Notes: generated from the letters alone by a model not told the origin. A DNA stretch of 47,780 nt from an uncultured Halieaceae bacterium (GCA_913052635.1 CAJXDE010000003.1:1-47780); one strand, 5' to 3'; counted from the first letter of the stretch, positions 36,086 to 44,842 are shown. A program made the numbers and translations.

Positions 36086-36913
36086 ATGTCTTCTGAAGTG
36101 GCACCTATTATCGCGTTTCTGGGCGCGGGCAATATGGCCAGCGCCATGATCAGCGGTCTGATCGCCGAGGGAGCTTCTCCGAGCCAGCTCCGGGCCAGTG
36201 ACCCCAGTGAGGCAGCATTGTCGCGTCTGGAAGCCATGGGTCTATCACAGCTCAGCACCTCACCTGACAAGCTTTTCGAGGACGCAGACTTGGCGGTGGC
36301 TGCAGTGAAACCTCAGGTAATCCCCGCGGCGCTGACTGCTATCAGAGACCAGCTGGGGCCCCGCACTGCGCTGCTCTCTATTGCTGCGGGCATCCCGATC
36401 AGTTCACTCCAGTCTCAGCTGGGCGAGGACGTCGCGATCATTCGCTGTATGCCCAATACGCCAGCCATGATTGGCTTGGGTGCGAGTGCGTTGTACGCAG
36501 CCGACTCGGTCAGCGCTGCCCATCGGGAGCTCGCGGAAAAGGTCACCAACGCCGCAGGTAACACCGTTTGGGTAAGTCGCGAAGAGCTGCTCGATGCCGT
36601 GACGGCCGTATCGGGGAGCGGCCCCGCCTACTTTTTTGCACTGATTGAAGCCATTGCCCGCACCGGCATGGAACTGGGGCTTGAAGAGGAGGTTGCGATG
36701 GCGCTGACGGTGCAGACCGCTCTCGGCGCCGCATCATTGGCAGCTCAGGCCAACGAGCCGGTTGCCACGCTGCGGGAAAACGTGACGAGCCCCGGCGGTA
36801 CCACCGAGCAGGCGCTGCAAACACTTCAGGCCAATCATTTTGATGCCGTGGTGGCCGAGGCTGTGCGGCAATGCGCCGCGCGGGCTAAAGCCCTGGGGGA
36901 GGAGTTCGGCTGA
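36086..36913 (+). CDS. proC: Pyrroline-5-carboxylate reductase
   Basis: Last step of proline synthesis, NAD(P)H reduction of pyrroline-5-carboxylate. 275 aa. Rossmann motif FLGAGNMASAMISGL, IRCMPNTPAMIG, AVSGSGPAYFFALIEA and the C-terminal TSPGGTTEQALQTL are diagnostic. The ATG at 36086 is chosen because the protein then starts like Pseudomonas ProC; GTG 36065 would add seven residues. Follows yggS (30 bp) and shares one base with yggT (TGATG). Confidence 0.97.
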   Translation: MSSEVAPIIAFLGAGNMASAMISGLIAEGASPSQLRASDPSEAALSRLEAMGLSQLSTSPDKLFEDADLAVAAVKPQVIPAALTAIRDQLGPRTALLSIAAGIPISSLQSQLGEDVAIIRCMPNTPAMIGLGASALYAADSVSAAHRELAEKVTNAAGNTVWVSREELLDAVTAVSGSGPAYFFALIEAIARTGMELGLEEEVAMALTVQTALGAASLAAQANEPVATLRENVTSPGGTTEQALQTLQANHFDAVVAEAVRQCAARAKALGEEFG

Positions 36914-37506
36914 TGAGTGCCGGCACGGAAATAGCGCTGTATCTGATTCGCAATCTGGGCGCTTTGTTGCTGTTCGTTGTCATACTCCGCGGGGTCCTTC
37001 ACGCATCTCGGGTGAACTTCTACAACCCTCTGTCACAGATGATTGTAAAACTGACCAATCCGCTGCTGACGCCCCTGCGCGGAGCGCTGCCCGCCGCCGG
37101 CCGAATTGACTGGGCTGTGTGGGTGCTGGCTGTGCTACTTCAGTCAATGATTCTGGTGGGCATCGCCTGGATAGCGGGGGAGCGCTGGACGCTACCTGGC
37201 ATCGCAACCGTGCTGCTCTGGGGCGTTATAGGCGTCATCGCAGTGCTGGTTAATCTCTACTTTTTCATTCTGATCGCCATGATCGTTGTCAGTTGGATAG
37301 CGCCCGGAAGCCGGCATCCCGCCATCGAGCTGATCTGGCAAATCTCCGAACCCGTCATGTCGCCCTTCCGCTCGCTGCTTCCCAATATGGGCGGCATCGA
37401 CTTCTCGCCGGTCCTAGTGTTCATCGGCATTAACGTAGTGCAAATCGGTCTCCGACACGCTGCGCTCACCGTCGGCTTGCCTCCGGGTCTGGTTTTCGGG
37501 CTCTGA
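36913..37506 (+). CDS. yggT: YggT family inner-membrane protein
   Basis: 197-aa membrane protein with two YggT repeats (about 15-90 and 110-185), each with paired hydrophobic helices; visible blocks are LLFVVILRGVLHASRVNFYN, NPLLTPLRGALPAAGRIDWA and the second copy SEPVMSPFRSLLPNMGGIDF. The family is linked to osmotic response and, in other phyla, to division and thylakoid organisation; function in gammas is unclear. The start overlaps the proC stop by one base and metX follows after 1 bp, so it is in the operon. Confidence 0.94.
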   Translation: MSAGTEIALYLIRNLGALLLFVVILRGVLHASRVNFYNPLSQMIVKLTNPLLTPLRGALPAAGRIDWAVWVLAVLLQSMILVGIAWIAGERWTLPGIATVLLWGVIGVIAVLVNLYFFILIAMIVVSWIAPGSRHPAIELIWQISEPVMSPFRSLLPNMGGIDFSPVLVFIGINVVQIGLRHAALTVGLPPGLVFGL

Positions 37507-37507
37507 C

Positions 37508-38653
37508 ATGAACGAGAAGATCCCCGCAAACAGTGTCGGTCTGGTCACGCCACAGATCGCCAAATGCGACACACCCTTCACTTTTGCCAACGGAGCTGTG
37601 CTCGGTAGCTATGAATTGGTATTCGAAACCTATGGCGAACTGAACAGCGCCGGCGACAATGCTGTGCTGATCTGCCATGCGTTATCGGGTTCGCATCACG
37701 CTGCCGGTTTTCATGCGAGCGATGACCGCCGCCCCGGCTGGTGGGATCTGGCAATCGGCCCGGGTAAACCGATCGATACCGAGCGTTTATTCGTGGTCTG
37801 CTCCAATAATTTGGGATGTTGTGACGGTTCCTCAGGCCCCATTACGATCAATCTGGACACAGGGAAGCCCTGGGCCGGTCAATTTCCACAACCTCAGGTT
37901 CAGGATTGGGTTCGCAGCCAGAAGTGGCTGGCCGAACACTTGGGGATTTCACGCTGGGCCGCCGTCATGGGCGGGAGCTTGGGCGGTATGCAGGCCCTGC
38001 AGTGGGCGATCGACTTTCCAGATTGGGTCGAGCACTGCGTCGCGCTGGCCGCAGCACCTGGCCTCACGGCCCAGAATATTGCCTTCAACGAAATCGCGCG
38101 TCACGCCATCCTCTCCGACCCCGATTGGCATAAAGGCGATTATCTGGCAGCGGGTGCACTGCCGACGCGGGGGGTTGCCCTGGCGCGAATGGTCGGCCAT
38201 CTCACATATATGTCTGCCGACGGCATGAGTGATCGGTTTGGCCGGGAGTTACGAGAGGGCAGTTTTTCGCCAGACGACAACGCCGAGTGGGTATTTCAGG
38301 TAGAGAGTTATCTGCGCCATCAGGGCAGCCGCTTCTCCACCCAATTCGATGCCAACACCTACGTCCTGATGACACGAGCACTGGACCTGTTTGATCTGGC
38401 CGCCGAGTATGGCGCTGACCTCACTGCTGCCCTGTCGAACGCTCAGGCCAATTTCCTAGTAGCCTCATTCAGTTCGGACTGGCGGTTCCCACCTCAGCGG
38501 TCAATCGAGATTCGAGATGCGCTGATGGGAGCGGGCAAATCCGTTACCTACGCCAACATCGATACCGATAATGGTCACGACGGGTTTCTGCTCCCGAATC
38601 CTTACTACGAGCAGCTGTTGGGTGAGTGGATGCGCCGGGTAGGTCCATCATGA
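37508..38653 (+). CDS. metX: Homoserine O-acyltransferase MetX
   Basis: Acylates homoserine for methionine synthesis. 381 aa alpha/beta-hydrolase fold: LICHALSGSHHAAG, CSNNLGCCDGSSGP, nucleophile Ser157 in VMGGSLGGMQALQW, and His357 in DTDNGHDGFLLPNP. Homologues in gammaproteobacteria paired with MetW are mostly homoserine O-succinyltransferases despite the MetX fold, so the acyl donor is probably succinyl-CoA; sequence alone does not settle this. ATG start 1 bp after yggT; stop overlaps metW as ATGA. Confidence 0.96.
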   Translation: MNEKIPANSVGLVTPQIAKCDTPFTFANGAVLGSYELVFETYGELNSAGDNAVLICHALSGSHHAAGFHASDDRRPGWWDLAIGPGKPIDTERLFVVCSNNLGCCDGSSGPITINLDTGKPWAGQFPQPQVQDWVRSQKWLAEHLGISRWAAVMGGSLGGMQALQWAIDFPDWVEHCVALAAAPGLTAQNIAFNEIARHAILSDPDWHKGDYLAAGALPTRGVALARMVGHLTYMSADGMSDRFGRELREGSFSPDDNAEWVFQVESYLRHQGSRFSTQFDANTYVLMTRALDLFDLAAEYGADLTAALSNAQANFLVASFSSDWRFPPQRSIEIRDALMGAGKSVTYANIDTDNGHDGFLLPNPYYEQLLGEWMRRVGPS

Positions 38654-39249
38654 ATCGACTGGATCTGAACACCGTGCTTGGCTGGATCACGCCGGGTAGT
38701 CGGGTGCTGGATCTCGGCTGCGGGGATGGCGCCTTTCTGGCGCGCCTGCGGGACGAGCGTAACGCCAGCGGTGTCGGCGTGGATATCGACCCCGACAACC
38801 TCATCGCGTCAGTCAGCAAGGGGCTGGATGTAATTCAGGAAGATATCAACGACGGTCTGCATTGCTTTACCACCAAAGGTTTCGATGTCGTCGTGTTGGC
38901 ACATGCCCTGCAGGAGCTGACTCATCCGCATATCGCACTGGAGCGTATGGTCGACATTGGCGATGAGGCCATTGTGTCCTTCCCAAATTTCGGACATTGG
39001 CTGTGCCGCGTACACCTAGGATTGAAGGGCAGTATGCCCATGTCCCGGGCCATGCCTCGGCACTGGTACGACACCCCGAACATTCACTTTTGCACCGTCA
39101 AGGACTTCGAGTCGCTGTGTTCAGATTTAGACATCGATATCATCGAGCGAGCGACCATTGCTGGGCCCGCTCAGCGCCTGTTGGGCAGATGGCTCCCCAA
39201 CCTATTTGCCACCAGCGCGATCTATCGCATTCGTCGCGCTGGCACCTGA
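38650..39249 (+). CDS. metW: MetW methyltransferase-fold protein
   Basis: 199-aa class I methyltransferase-like protein always coupled to metX and needed for MetX-dependent methionine synthesis; it seems to act as a partner of MetX more than a free methyltransferase. SAM-fold motif VLDLGCGDGAFLARL, VGVDIDPDNL, VVLAHALQELTHPHIAL and ISFPNFGHW-like VSFPNFGHWLCR, then PRHWYDTPNIHFCTVKDFE. ATG overlaps the metX stop (ATGA), so the two are made together. Confidence 0.95.
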   Translation: MNRLDLNTVLGWITPGSRVLDLGCGDGAFLARLRDERNASGVGVDIDPDNLIASVSKGLDVIQEDINDGLHCFTTKGFDVVVLAHALQELTHPHIALERMVDIGDEAIVSFPNFGHWLCRVHLGLKGSMPMSRAMPRHWYDTPNIHFCTVKDFESLCSDLDIDIIERATIAGPAQRLLGRWLPNLFATSAIYRIRRAGT

Positions 39250-39668
39250 TTGCCGGACTGTTGCTGGCGTGCTGCGTGCTGCCCGCCGCGGCACAGCAGT
39301 CAACGCGATACGAACAGTTCGAGCTGCACCACAGCATTGTCTACACCACCTTTCTGTCTCCAGAAGTCGCCGCTGAATACGGCATTGCGCGCGGCGCAGA
39401 CAAGGCCATCCTGACACTGTCGGTTCGCGATGCCGACTCTGGAGACGTCGCAGGTCGACCGATGAAAATCGAAGGGCGTACCTGGGACTTGATCACGGGT
39501 GGTGATATGCGGGTCAAGGAGATTCGCGAGGGTCGCGCCACGTATTACATCGTGCCGTTTGAGTTTCTGGATCGCGAATACCGTTTTTTTGAGTTCACCT
39601 TTCAGCCGGAGGACGCAACCTCTGTCTTTGAACACAAAATGAAAGTGCAGCTGTGGCGTCAGAGCTAA
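39189..39668 (+). CDS. Exported DUF4426 protein
   Basis: Small periplasmic protein of unknown function, always next to metW. Mature part about 125 aa: YEQFELHHSIVYTTFLSPEV, EYGIARGADKAILTLSV, and YFxFTF-like RFFEFTFQPEDAT near the end. The signal core is LIAGLLLACCVLPAAA. The start is unsure: ATG 39189 gives a 35-residue signal peptide and overlaps metW by 61 bp; a CTG at 39246 overlapping the metW stop (CTGA) would leave the signal peptide without positive charge. No clear ribosome site for either. Confidence 0.82.
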   Translation: MAPQPICHQRDLSHSSRWHLIAGLLLACCVLPAAAQQSTRYEQFELHHSIVYTTFLSPEVAAEYGIARGADKAILTLSVRDADSGDVAGRPMKIEGRTWDLITGGDMRVKEIREGRATYYIVPFEFLDREYRFFEFTFQPEDATSVFEHKMKVQLWRQS

Positions 39669-39671
39669 GCG

Positions 39672-40268
39672 ATGTCTGACGACGCACGACCGCGCTTGAT
39701 CATCGCCAGCCACAACCCGGGCAAAATCCTTGAGTTTCAGGCAGTGCTCGGTCACCGATGGCAGGTACGCCCTAAAGCGGATCTATATGTCGGCGACGTA
39801 GAAGAGACTGGCAGTACCTTTGTCGAAAACGCGCTGATCAAGGCCCGTCATGCCTGCGCACGGACCGGCTGTGCGGCGCTGGCCGATGATTCTGGCTTGG
39901 TGGTGCCCGCTCTGGAGGGCGCGCCCGGCCTGCGATCGGCGCGTTACTCCGGAGGCGACGACGAGGCCAACAACGCGCTGCTTCTGAAGAACATGGCGAC
40001 ACTCGAGGCTGACGATCGGGCCGCCTTTTATGTGGCGGTGGTGGTGTTACTCGAGCATGCAGACGACCCCACACCCCTCATTGCTGAGGGACGGTGGCAC
40101 GGGCGCATTGCCGCCGCACCCCGCGGCACAGGTGGCTTTGGCTATGACCCTCTGTTTGTAGCAGATGGCTATGAGCAGCACGCCGCCGAGTTGTCAGCAG
40201 AGGAAAAAAATCGCGTCAGTCATCGCGCACTGGCTGTTCAACAGCTGCTGCAACAACTGGCAGCATGA
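39672..40268 (+). CDS. rdgB: Non-canonical purine NTP pyrophosphatase (RdgB/HAM1)
   Basis: Hydrolyses dITP, XTP and related damaged nucleotides to monophosphates, keeping them out of DNA. 198 aa. ASHNPGKILEFQAVL (nucleotide-binding Lys), ETGSTFVENALIKARHA, DDSGLVVPALEGAPGLRSAR and GTGGFGYDPLFV with the C-terminal NRVSHRALAVQQL are complete. ATG 3 bp after the DUF4426 stop; its stop overlaps hemW as ATGA. Confidence 0.97.
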   Translation: MSDDARPRLIIASHNPGKILEFQAVLGHRWQVRPKADLYVGDVEETGSTFVENALIKARHACARTGCAALADDSGLVVPALEGAPGLRSARYSGGDDEANNALLLKNMATLEADDRAAFYVAVVVLLEHADDPTPLIAEGRWHGRIAAAPRGTGGFGYDPLFVADGYEQHAAELSAEEKNRVSHRALAVQQLLQQLAA

Positions 40269-41419
40269 TCGATCCACAGGCAGTGCCGCTGTCGCTCTAT
40301 GTGCATCTGCCCTGGTGCACGCGCAAATGCCCCTATTGCGACTTCAATAGCCACGAAGGTTTTACCGAGTCTCTGCAACAACCCTACGTCGAAGCCCTTC
40401 TGGCTGACCTAGGCAGCCAGAAGGCATGGTGGCGTGACCGACCTATCGAGTCGATTTTTATTGGCGGCGGCACACCCAGCCTGTTCGAGGGTCGCTGGCT
40501 TGGCGCGCTCCTCGAGGGGGTATCAAACAGGGCAACGCTATCCCGCCATGTCGAGATCACGCTGGAAAGTAACCCCGGTAGTGCCGAGAGTAGCCGCTTC
40601 GCGGAGTACCGGGCTGCTGGCGTGAACCGACTCAGCATTGGTGTGCAAAGTTTTGATGACCGCGCGCTCAATGCCTTGGGGCGGATCCACTCCGGCGACG
40701 AGGCGCGCCGCGCGCTGGACATGGTCGCCGCCGCCGGCTTCCATCGATGGAACATTGATCTGATGCATGGCTTACCCGGACAGGACGCGCAATCGGGGGC
40801 CTCGGATCTCACCGAGGCCGTTGGCAGAAGCGCCGGCCACATCTCCTGGTACCAGCTGACGCTCGAGCGCAACACGCGCTTCTGGTCGGCACCACCGGTT
40901 CTCCCCAATGAGAGCGAGTTGGAATCGATCCAGCAGGCAGGCGAGGCCATTCTTGCTGACGCCGGGCTTCATCAATACGAGGTATCTGCGTTCAGCCGCG
41001 AAGGACAAGAGAGCCGGCACAATCTAAACTACTGGCGCTTTGGCGATTACATTGGATTGGGAGCGGGCGCCCACGGCAAGATCTCTCTGCCCGACGGCGC
41101 CATTATTCGAACGCAGCGCACCCGGGCGCCCGCAGACTATCTTTCGGTGACGACGTCATCGGCTCCGTCACCGCCGCAGGGTGTCGTGATTTCGCCTGAG
41201 GAGAAAATCACCGAATTCGCCATGAATACCTTAAGACTCAAATCGGGCGTGCCGCTCATCCACTTTAGGCAAACAACGGGCACTGCCGTCGACCAACTGA
41301 CCGCTGCGGCCGAAACCGCAGTATCCCTAGGCTGGCTTGAAGCGCCCGGCACAGGCCAGTTTGTCACCACGCCGCTGGGATATCAGTTTTTGGATAGCGT
41401 CATCGAAACCTTTCTTTAG
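40265..41419 (+). CDS. hemW: Heme chaperone HemW (radical SAM)
   Basis: Radical-SAM protein, earlier called oxygen-independent coproporphyrinogen oxidase-like, that binds heme and inserts it into respiratory enzymes. 384 aa. Cluster cysteines Cys18, Cys22, Cys25 in WCTRKCPYCDF; FIGGGTPSLF, SIGVQSFDDRALNALGR and NIDLMHGLPGQ are typical, and a C-terminal HemN domain follows. The CxxxCxxC cluster lacks the fourth Cys of true HemN. ATG overlaps the rdgB stop. The last gene of the yggS-hemW run; the 92-bp gap to convergent trmB shows no strong terminator. Confidence 0.96.
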   Translation: MIDPQAVPLSLYVHLPWCTRKCPYCDFNSHEGFTESLQQPYVEALLADLGSQKAWWRDRPIESIFIGGGTPSLFEGRWLGALLEGVSNRATLSRHVEITLESNPGSAESSRFAEYRAAGVNRLSIGVQSFDDRALNALGRIHSGDEARRALDMVAAAGFHRWNIDLMHGLPGQDAQSGASDLTEAVGRSAGHISWYQLTLERNTRFWSAPPVLPNESELESIQQAGEAILADAGLHQYEVSAFSREGQESRHNLNYWRFGDYIGLGAGAHGKISLPDGAIIRTQRTRAPADYLSVTTSSAPSPPQGVVISPEEKITEFAMNTLRLKSGVPLIHFRQTTGTAVDQLTAAAETAVSLGWLEAPGTGQFVTTPLGYQFLDSVIETFL

Positions 41420-41511
41420 CCGGCCCTGCAACAGGTAATAGACCGAGGCGACACCGGGACGCTTAGCCAGCGGGGCAGCAGCAGTCCACTATGGTGGGTA
41501 GCAGCAGCGTC

Positions 41512-42204
41512 TCACGGACGCTTGCGGTAAATGAGATCCTGTACGACGTGCCCCAACCGTTCGCCACGCGCCTCAAATTTGGTGAGAGGACGGTAATCCG
41601 GTCGAGGCACCGCGGTGGCCGGCTCGCCTGTCGTGTTCACAAGGAGTGGCTCTGCATCAAGCACGTCAAACATGTGCTCAGCATAAGGCACCCAGTCGGT
41701 GGCGAGGTGCAGATAGCCATCTGCCCGTAACAGCGTCGCCAGGTCGTGAACCAGCTTGGGCTGAATCAGCCGTCGCTTATGGTGACGTTTTTTATGCCAG
41801 GGGTCGGGGAAAAAAATATTAATAGCGTCCACTGTATTGGGTGCCAGGCACTGCTCCACCACTTCCACAGCATCCTCGGCATAAACGCGCAGGTTTCCGG
41901 TTTCAGCTGCAAGCAGCTGAGATAACAGTCTGCCGACACCGGGCCGATGGACTTCTATGCCGATGAACTGAGCGGCGGGATCGGCTTGTACCATCCTCAG
42001 CAGGCTATCACCCATACCAAACCCAATCTCAACAATGCGTCGACCCGCAAAGCCAAAGGCTTGATCCCAGTCGAGTTGCCCTGCTTGTAGCGTGAGGCCA
42101 AAGCGCGGAAATCCATCTTGCCAGCCACGCTCCTGAGCAGGTGTCATCCTGCCAGCGCGCATCACAAAACTGCGAATACGGTGGGTCAGCGGGGGCTCCC
42201 ACAA
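41512..42204 (-). CDS. trmB: tRNA (guanine-N7)-methyltransferase
   Basis: Methylates G46 of tRNAs with SAM. 230 aa. HRIRSFVMRAGRMT near the start corresponds to E. coli RRIRSFVRRQGRLT; SAM motif VEIGFGMGDSLLRM; IGIEVHRPGVG; catalytic NIFFPDPWHKKRHHKRRLI; TDWVPYAEHM and a C-terminal TKFEARGERLGH. The start is TTG at 42204, since no ATG/GTG precedes the conserved IRSF; no clear ribosome site, so the exact start is doubtful. It lies 37 bp downstream of rpoH on the same strand. Confidence 0.95.
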   Translation of the reverse strand: MWEPPLTHRIRSFVMRAGRMTPAQERGWQDGFPRFGLTLQAGQLDWDQAFGFAGRRIVEIGFGMGDSLLRMVQADPAAQFIGIEVHRPGVGRLLSQLLAAETGNLRVYAEDAVEVVEQCLAPNTVDAINIFFPDPWHKKRHHKRRLIQPKLVHDLATLLRADGYLHLATDWVPYAEHMFDVLDAEPLLVNTTGEPATAVPRPDYRPLTKFEARGERLGHVVQDLIYRKRP

Positions 42205-42241
42205 CGTCAGGTTGAAATGAGATGAATTTTTCAGGCCGTCG

Positions 42242-43117
42242 CTATGCGACCATGGCGGCGCGCAGTTTTTTCATCGCATTGGATTCCAGTTGCCGAATGC
42301 GTTCTGCCGACACTTCATACTCCGCCGCCAGTTCGTGTAGCGTGGGCTTGTCTTCTGCCAGCCAGCGACGTTCGAGAATATCGCGGCTTCGACCATCCAG
42401 CTCTGTAAGCGCAAGCTGCAGTCGCGCCGAGCTGTCCTCTGCGAAGTCCTCCGCCTCGACCAGCTGACCGGGATCCGCCTGACCGTCCGTCAGAAAATAT
42501 TGCGGTGCCTGCCAGGCATCGTCTTCGTCACTGTCGGTCGGCGCATCGAAGGCTACATCCCGACCGGCCAGACGTCCCTCCATGCGCGTGACCTCTGCCT
42601 CATCAACGCCAAGGTCAGCGGCAACAGCACGGGTCTCCTCAGCTGACAGCCACCCCAGCGCTTTTTTCTGACTGCGCAGATTAAAAAACAGTTTTCGCTG
42701 GGCCTTGGTCGTCGCCACTTTGACAATGCGCCAGTTGCGGAGAATATACTCATGCATCTCGGCCTTGATCCAGTGAACTGCAAAAGACACCAGCCGCACG
42801 CCTTTGTTGGGGTCAAAACGCTTTACCGCCTTCATGAGGCCAACGTTGCCCTCTTGGATCAGATCAGCTTCAGCCAGACCGTAACCGGAATAACTGCGGG
42901 CAATGTGTACGACGAAGCGAAGATGCGCGAGCACCAGCTCTCTCGCCGAATCAACGCACTCCTCATAAAACAGGCGCTCTGCCAGCTCGCGCTCCCGCTC
43001 AGCGGACAGCAAGGCAATACTGCTCACCGCCTGAACATAGGCGGACAAGTTGGCGCCGGGCGCCATATTCAGCACCGCGCTGTTAGGCAGCGCCAGTGTA
43101 CGCGTTGTATCGGTCAT
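42242..43117 (-). CDS. rpoH: RNA polymerase sigma-32 factor
   Basis: Heat-shock sigma factor. 291 aa. Region 2 has LIQEGNVGLMKAVKRFDPNK and VSFAVHWIKAEMHEYILRNW; the RpoH box QRKLFFNLR marks the family and its DnaK/FtsH control; region 4 helix-turn-helix ERRWLAEDKPTLHELAAEYE followed by VSAERIRQLE. The ATG at 43117 is chosen because GGAGG lies 8 nt upstream; ATG 43141 and GTG 43159 are further options, and the last overlaps the CIRCE site. Downstream of ftsX, as in E. coli, but preceded by a perfect CIRCE element covering the promoter. Confidence 0.98.
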   Translation of the reverse strand: MTDTTRTLALPNSAVLNMAPGANLSAYVQAVSSIALLSAERERELAERLFYEECVDSARELVLAHLRFVVHIARSYSGYGLAEADLIQEGNVGLMKAVKRFDPNKGVRLVSFAVHWIKAEMHEYILRNWRIVKVATTKAQRKLFFNLRSQKKALGWLSAEETRAVAADLGVDEAEVTRMEGRLAGRDVAFDAPTDSDEDDAWQAPQYFLTDGQADPGQLVEAEDFAEDSSARLQLALTELDGRSRDILERRWLAEDKPTLHELAAEYEVSAERIRQLESNAMKKLRAAMVA

Positions 43118-43149
43118 GTCAGCCGCCTCCAAAAGGCTCATGGCCGCGT

Positions 43150-43179
43150 ATTTTAGCACTCTCCCATGCAGAGTGCTAA
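43150..43179 (-). promoter_or_regulatory. rpoH promoter (sigma-70 type)
   Basis: Minus strand: TTAGCA (43179-43174), 18-bp spacer, TAAAAT (43155-43150). Matches are 4/6 and 5/6. Transcription would start near 43142, giving a leader of about 25 nt to the ATG at 43117. Both boxes lie in or touch the CIRCE arms. Confidence 0.6.
43153..43179 (-). promoter_or_regulatory. CIRCE element (HrcA operator) at rpoH
   Basis: TTAGCACTC, 9-nt spacer, GAGTGCTAA: an exact match to the CIRCE consensus in both arms and spacing, with one more T/A pair outside. CIRCE is the operator of the HrcA repressor, whose activity depends on GroEL. It covers the predicted rpoH promoter, so HrcA should block rpoH transcription until unfolded protein occupies GroEL. 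hrcA is not in this window. Confidence 0.92.
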
Positions 43180-43180
43180 A

Positions 43181-43205
43181 CCCTGAAAAATACCGTTTTT
43201 CAGGG
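43181..43205 (-). terminator. Inverted repeat after ftsX, likely terminator
   Basis: CCCTGAAAAA and TTTTTCAGGG form a perfect 10-bp stem with a 5-nt loop, 12 bp past the ftsX stop. On the minus strand it is followed by TTTAGC, so the T-run is short. It ends one base before the extended CIRCE repeat and separates ftsX from rpoH. Confidence 0.6.
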
Positions 43206-43217
43206 AGTTAGCGGCAC

Positions 43218-44171
43218 TCAATGCGCGGCAAGGCGGTTGAAATAGCATGCTGAAGCGACCCAAGAGGTCAGCCACCCCAGGCCCGCGCCAAGCGCGATCA
43301 GCGCTAACACGTACCCGACGCCCGGGCCCTGAATCTCGCCAGGACTGCCGTAAAGGACAAATAATGCGTTGACCGGGCCTGCAATCCAAAGGCTTAACAC
43401 CCACAACATCAGGCCGGCAAGTACCCCGCCGCCTGCACCAAAATACAAGCCCGTATACAAAAAAGGCCTGCGGATAAAACCCGGGGAGCCGCCGATCACT
43501 CGCACCACCAAAATCTCCTCCCGCCGGGCATCAATCGCCAAATGCAGGGTATTAGCCAACGCAAGGATCGCACCCAGCACCATGGCAGCCCCCAAAGCGA
43601 GGCCCCAGCGCTCTGTCGCGAGCAGGGCCTGATCGAGGCGGCTCATCCACTGGCTGTCGACAATGACCCTGTCCACGCCTGACAGGGCACCGATCGCTTC
43701 AACCAACTGGCTCAGGGCCGTGTCGGTGCGGGGTGCAGTGGGCGATACCAATAGCGCGTGGGGCAGTGGATTATGATCCAGTGACGTCAACACCGCTGAC
43801 AATCCGGTTTGCTCGCCAAATACAGCTAGCGCCTCGTCTCGACGCACCAGGGTCGTGTCTTCGACGCTAGCCCATGTCACCAACTCGCGCTGCAGCGCCT
43901 CGGCCTGCTCGAGGTTGAGCTCCCCGCCCAGCATGACCGATACCTGTGCCGGTCGCTCCAGATCGGGCACCAGTGGTCTCAAATTATCGAGTGTCAGCAG
44001 CATAGCGCCCGGCAGCGCCAGGGAGATCGCCACAGCGAGCCAGACCATGCCTGTTGCGAGGGGCCTGGCCATTAATTTTTGCCAGCTACGGGTGGCCGCA
44101 GCCCGATGCTGCGAGCGCCAAGCCGCTATTCGACTCCATTCTTCTCTGGTCTGCCGCGCTGAAGAACTCAT
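43218..44171 (-). CDS. ftsX: Cell division protein FtsX
   Basis: Permease-like partner of FtsE in the divisome; transmits ATP-driven change to periplasmic amidase activators such as EnvC. 317 aa. A cytoplasmic N-terminal tail, TM1 (about 40-63), a large periplasmic domain (about 65-185), and three more TM helices in the last 130 residues (LALGAAMVLGAILALANTL, GAGGGVLAGLMLWVLSLWI, VLALIALGAGLGWLTSWVA). ARREEILVVRVIGGSPGFIRR is the coupling loop facing FtsE. ATG overlaps the ftsE stop (ATGA). Confidence 0.96.
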   Translation of the reverse strand: MSSSARQTREEWSRIAAWRSQHRAAATRSWQKLMARPLATGMVWLAVAISLALPGAMLLTLDNLRPLVPDLERPAQVSVMLGGELNLEQAEALQRELVTWASVEDTTLVRRDEALAVFGEQTGLSAVLTSLDHNPLPHALLVSPTAPRTDTALSQLVEAIGALSGVDRVIVDSQWMSRLDQALLATERWGLALGAAMVLGAILALANTLHLAIDARREEILVVRVIGGSPGFIRRPFLYTGLYFGAGGGVLAGLMLWVLSLWIAGPVNALFVLYGSPGEIQGPGVGYVLALIALGAGLGWLTSWVASACYFNRLAAH

Positions 44172-44830
44172 TCAACCGGCGCGCCAGCAAGACGCCCTTC
44201 ATGCAGCGTAATGATCCGATGCCGGAACCGGGAAATCAGCGGCAAATCGTGGGTCGCCACCAGCACCGTCACGCCCACCTGATTGAATGCCTCGAATAAC
44301 GACATGATCTCGGAGGACAGTTGGGGATCCAGATTACCCGTGGGCTCATCGGCGATGAGAAATTCGGGCCTTGCGACGACCGCCCGCGCAATACCTACCC
44401 GTTGCTGCTCACCCCCCGACAACACAGCGGGATTCGTCCGCTCGTGGGGCAACAGACCCACCTTGTCTAGTGCGGCTCTCACCCGGCGGGCGGCGTCGGT
44501 TGGGGAGAATCCCGCCATGACCAAAGGCAGCGCCACATTGTCGTGCACACTGCGATCAAAGAGCAACCTGTGGTCCTGGAACACCACCCCAAAACGTCGG
44601 CGATAACGCGGCACCATGCGCGACCGGATCTTGCTGGTCGGCTCACCATTCACGCGGATGTCTCCGCTACTGGGTCGATCTAGTAATAATAGAAGGCGCA
44701 GCAAGGTGCTCTTACCCGCACCCGAGTGACCGGTCAGAAAGGCCATTTCTCCCTGCTCGATCGTCAAATTGAGATTGCGCAGTGCGTCCTGATCACCAAA
44801 ACAGCGGCTCACTCGCTCAAACTCAATCAC
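44168..44830 (-). CDS. ftsE: Cell division ATP-binding protein FtsE
   Basis: ABC ATPase of the FtsEX complex. 220 aa. Walker A GHSGAGKSTLLRLLL, Q-loop VFQDHRLLFDRS, signature LSGGEQQRVGIARAV, Walker B FLIADEPTGNLD and switch His in VLVATHDLPL. Start is GTG at 44830, 12 bp after ftsY; stop overlaps ftsX. Standard ftsY-ftsE-ftsX order. Confidence 0.97.
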   Translation of the reverse strand: MIEFERVSRCFGDQDALRNLNLTIEQGEMAFLTGHSGAGKSTLLRLLLLLDRPSSGDIRVNGEPTSKIRSRMVPRYRRRFGVVFQDHRLLFDRSVHDNVALPLVMAGFSPTDAARRVRAALDKVGLLPHERTNPAVLSGGEQQRVGIARAVVARPEFLIADEPTGNLDPQLSSEIMSLFEAFNQVGVTVLVATHDLPLISRFRHRIITLHEGRLAGAPVE

Positions 44831-44842
44831 TGCCGCACAACC

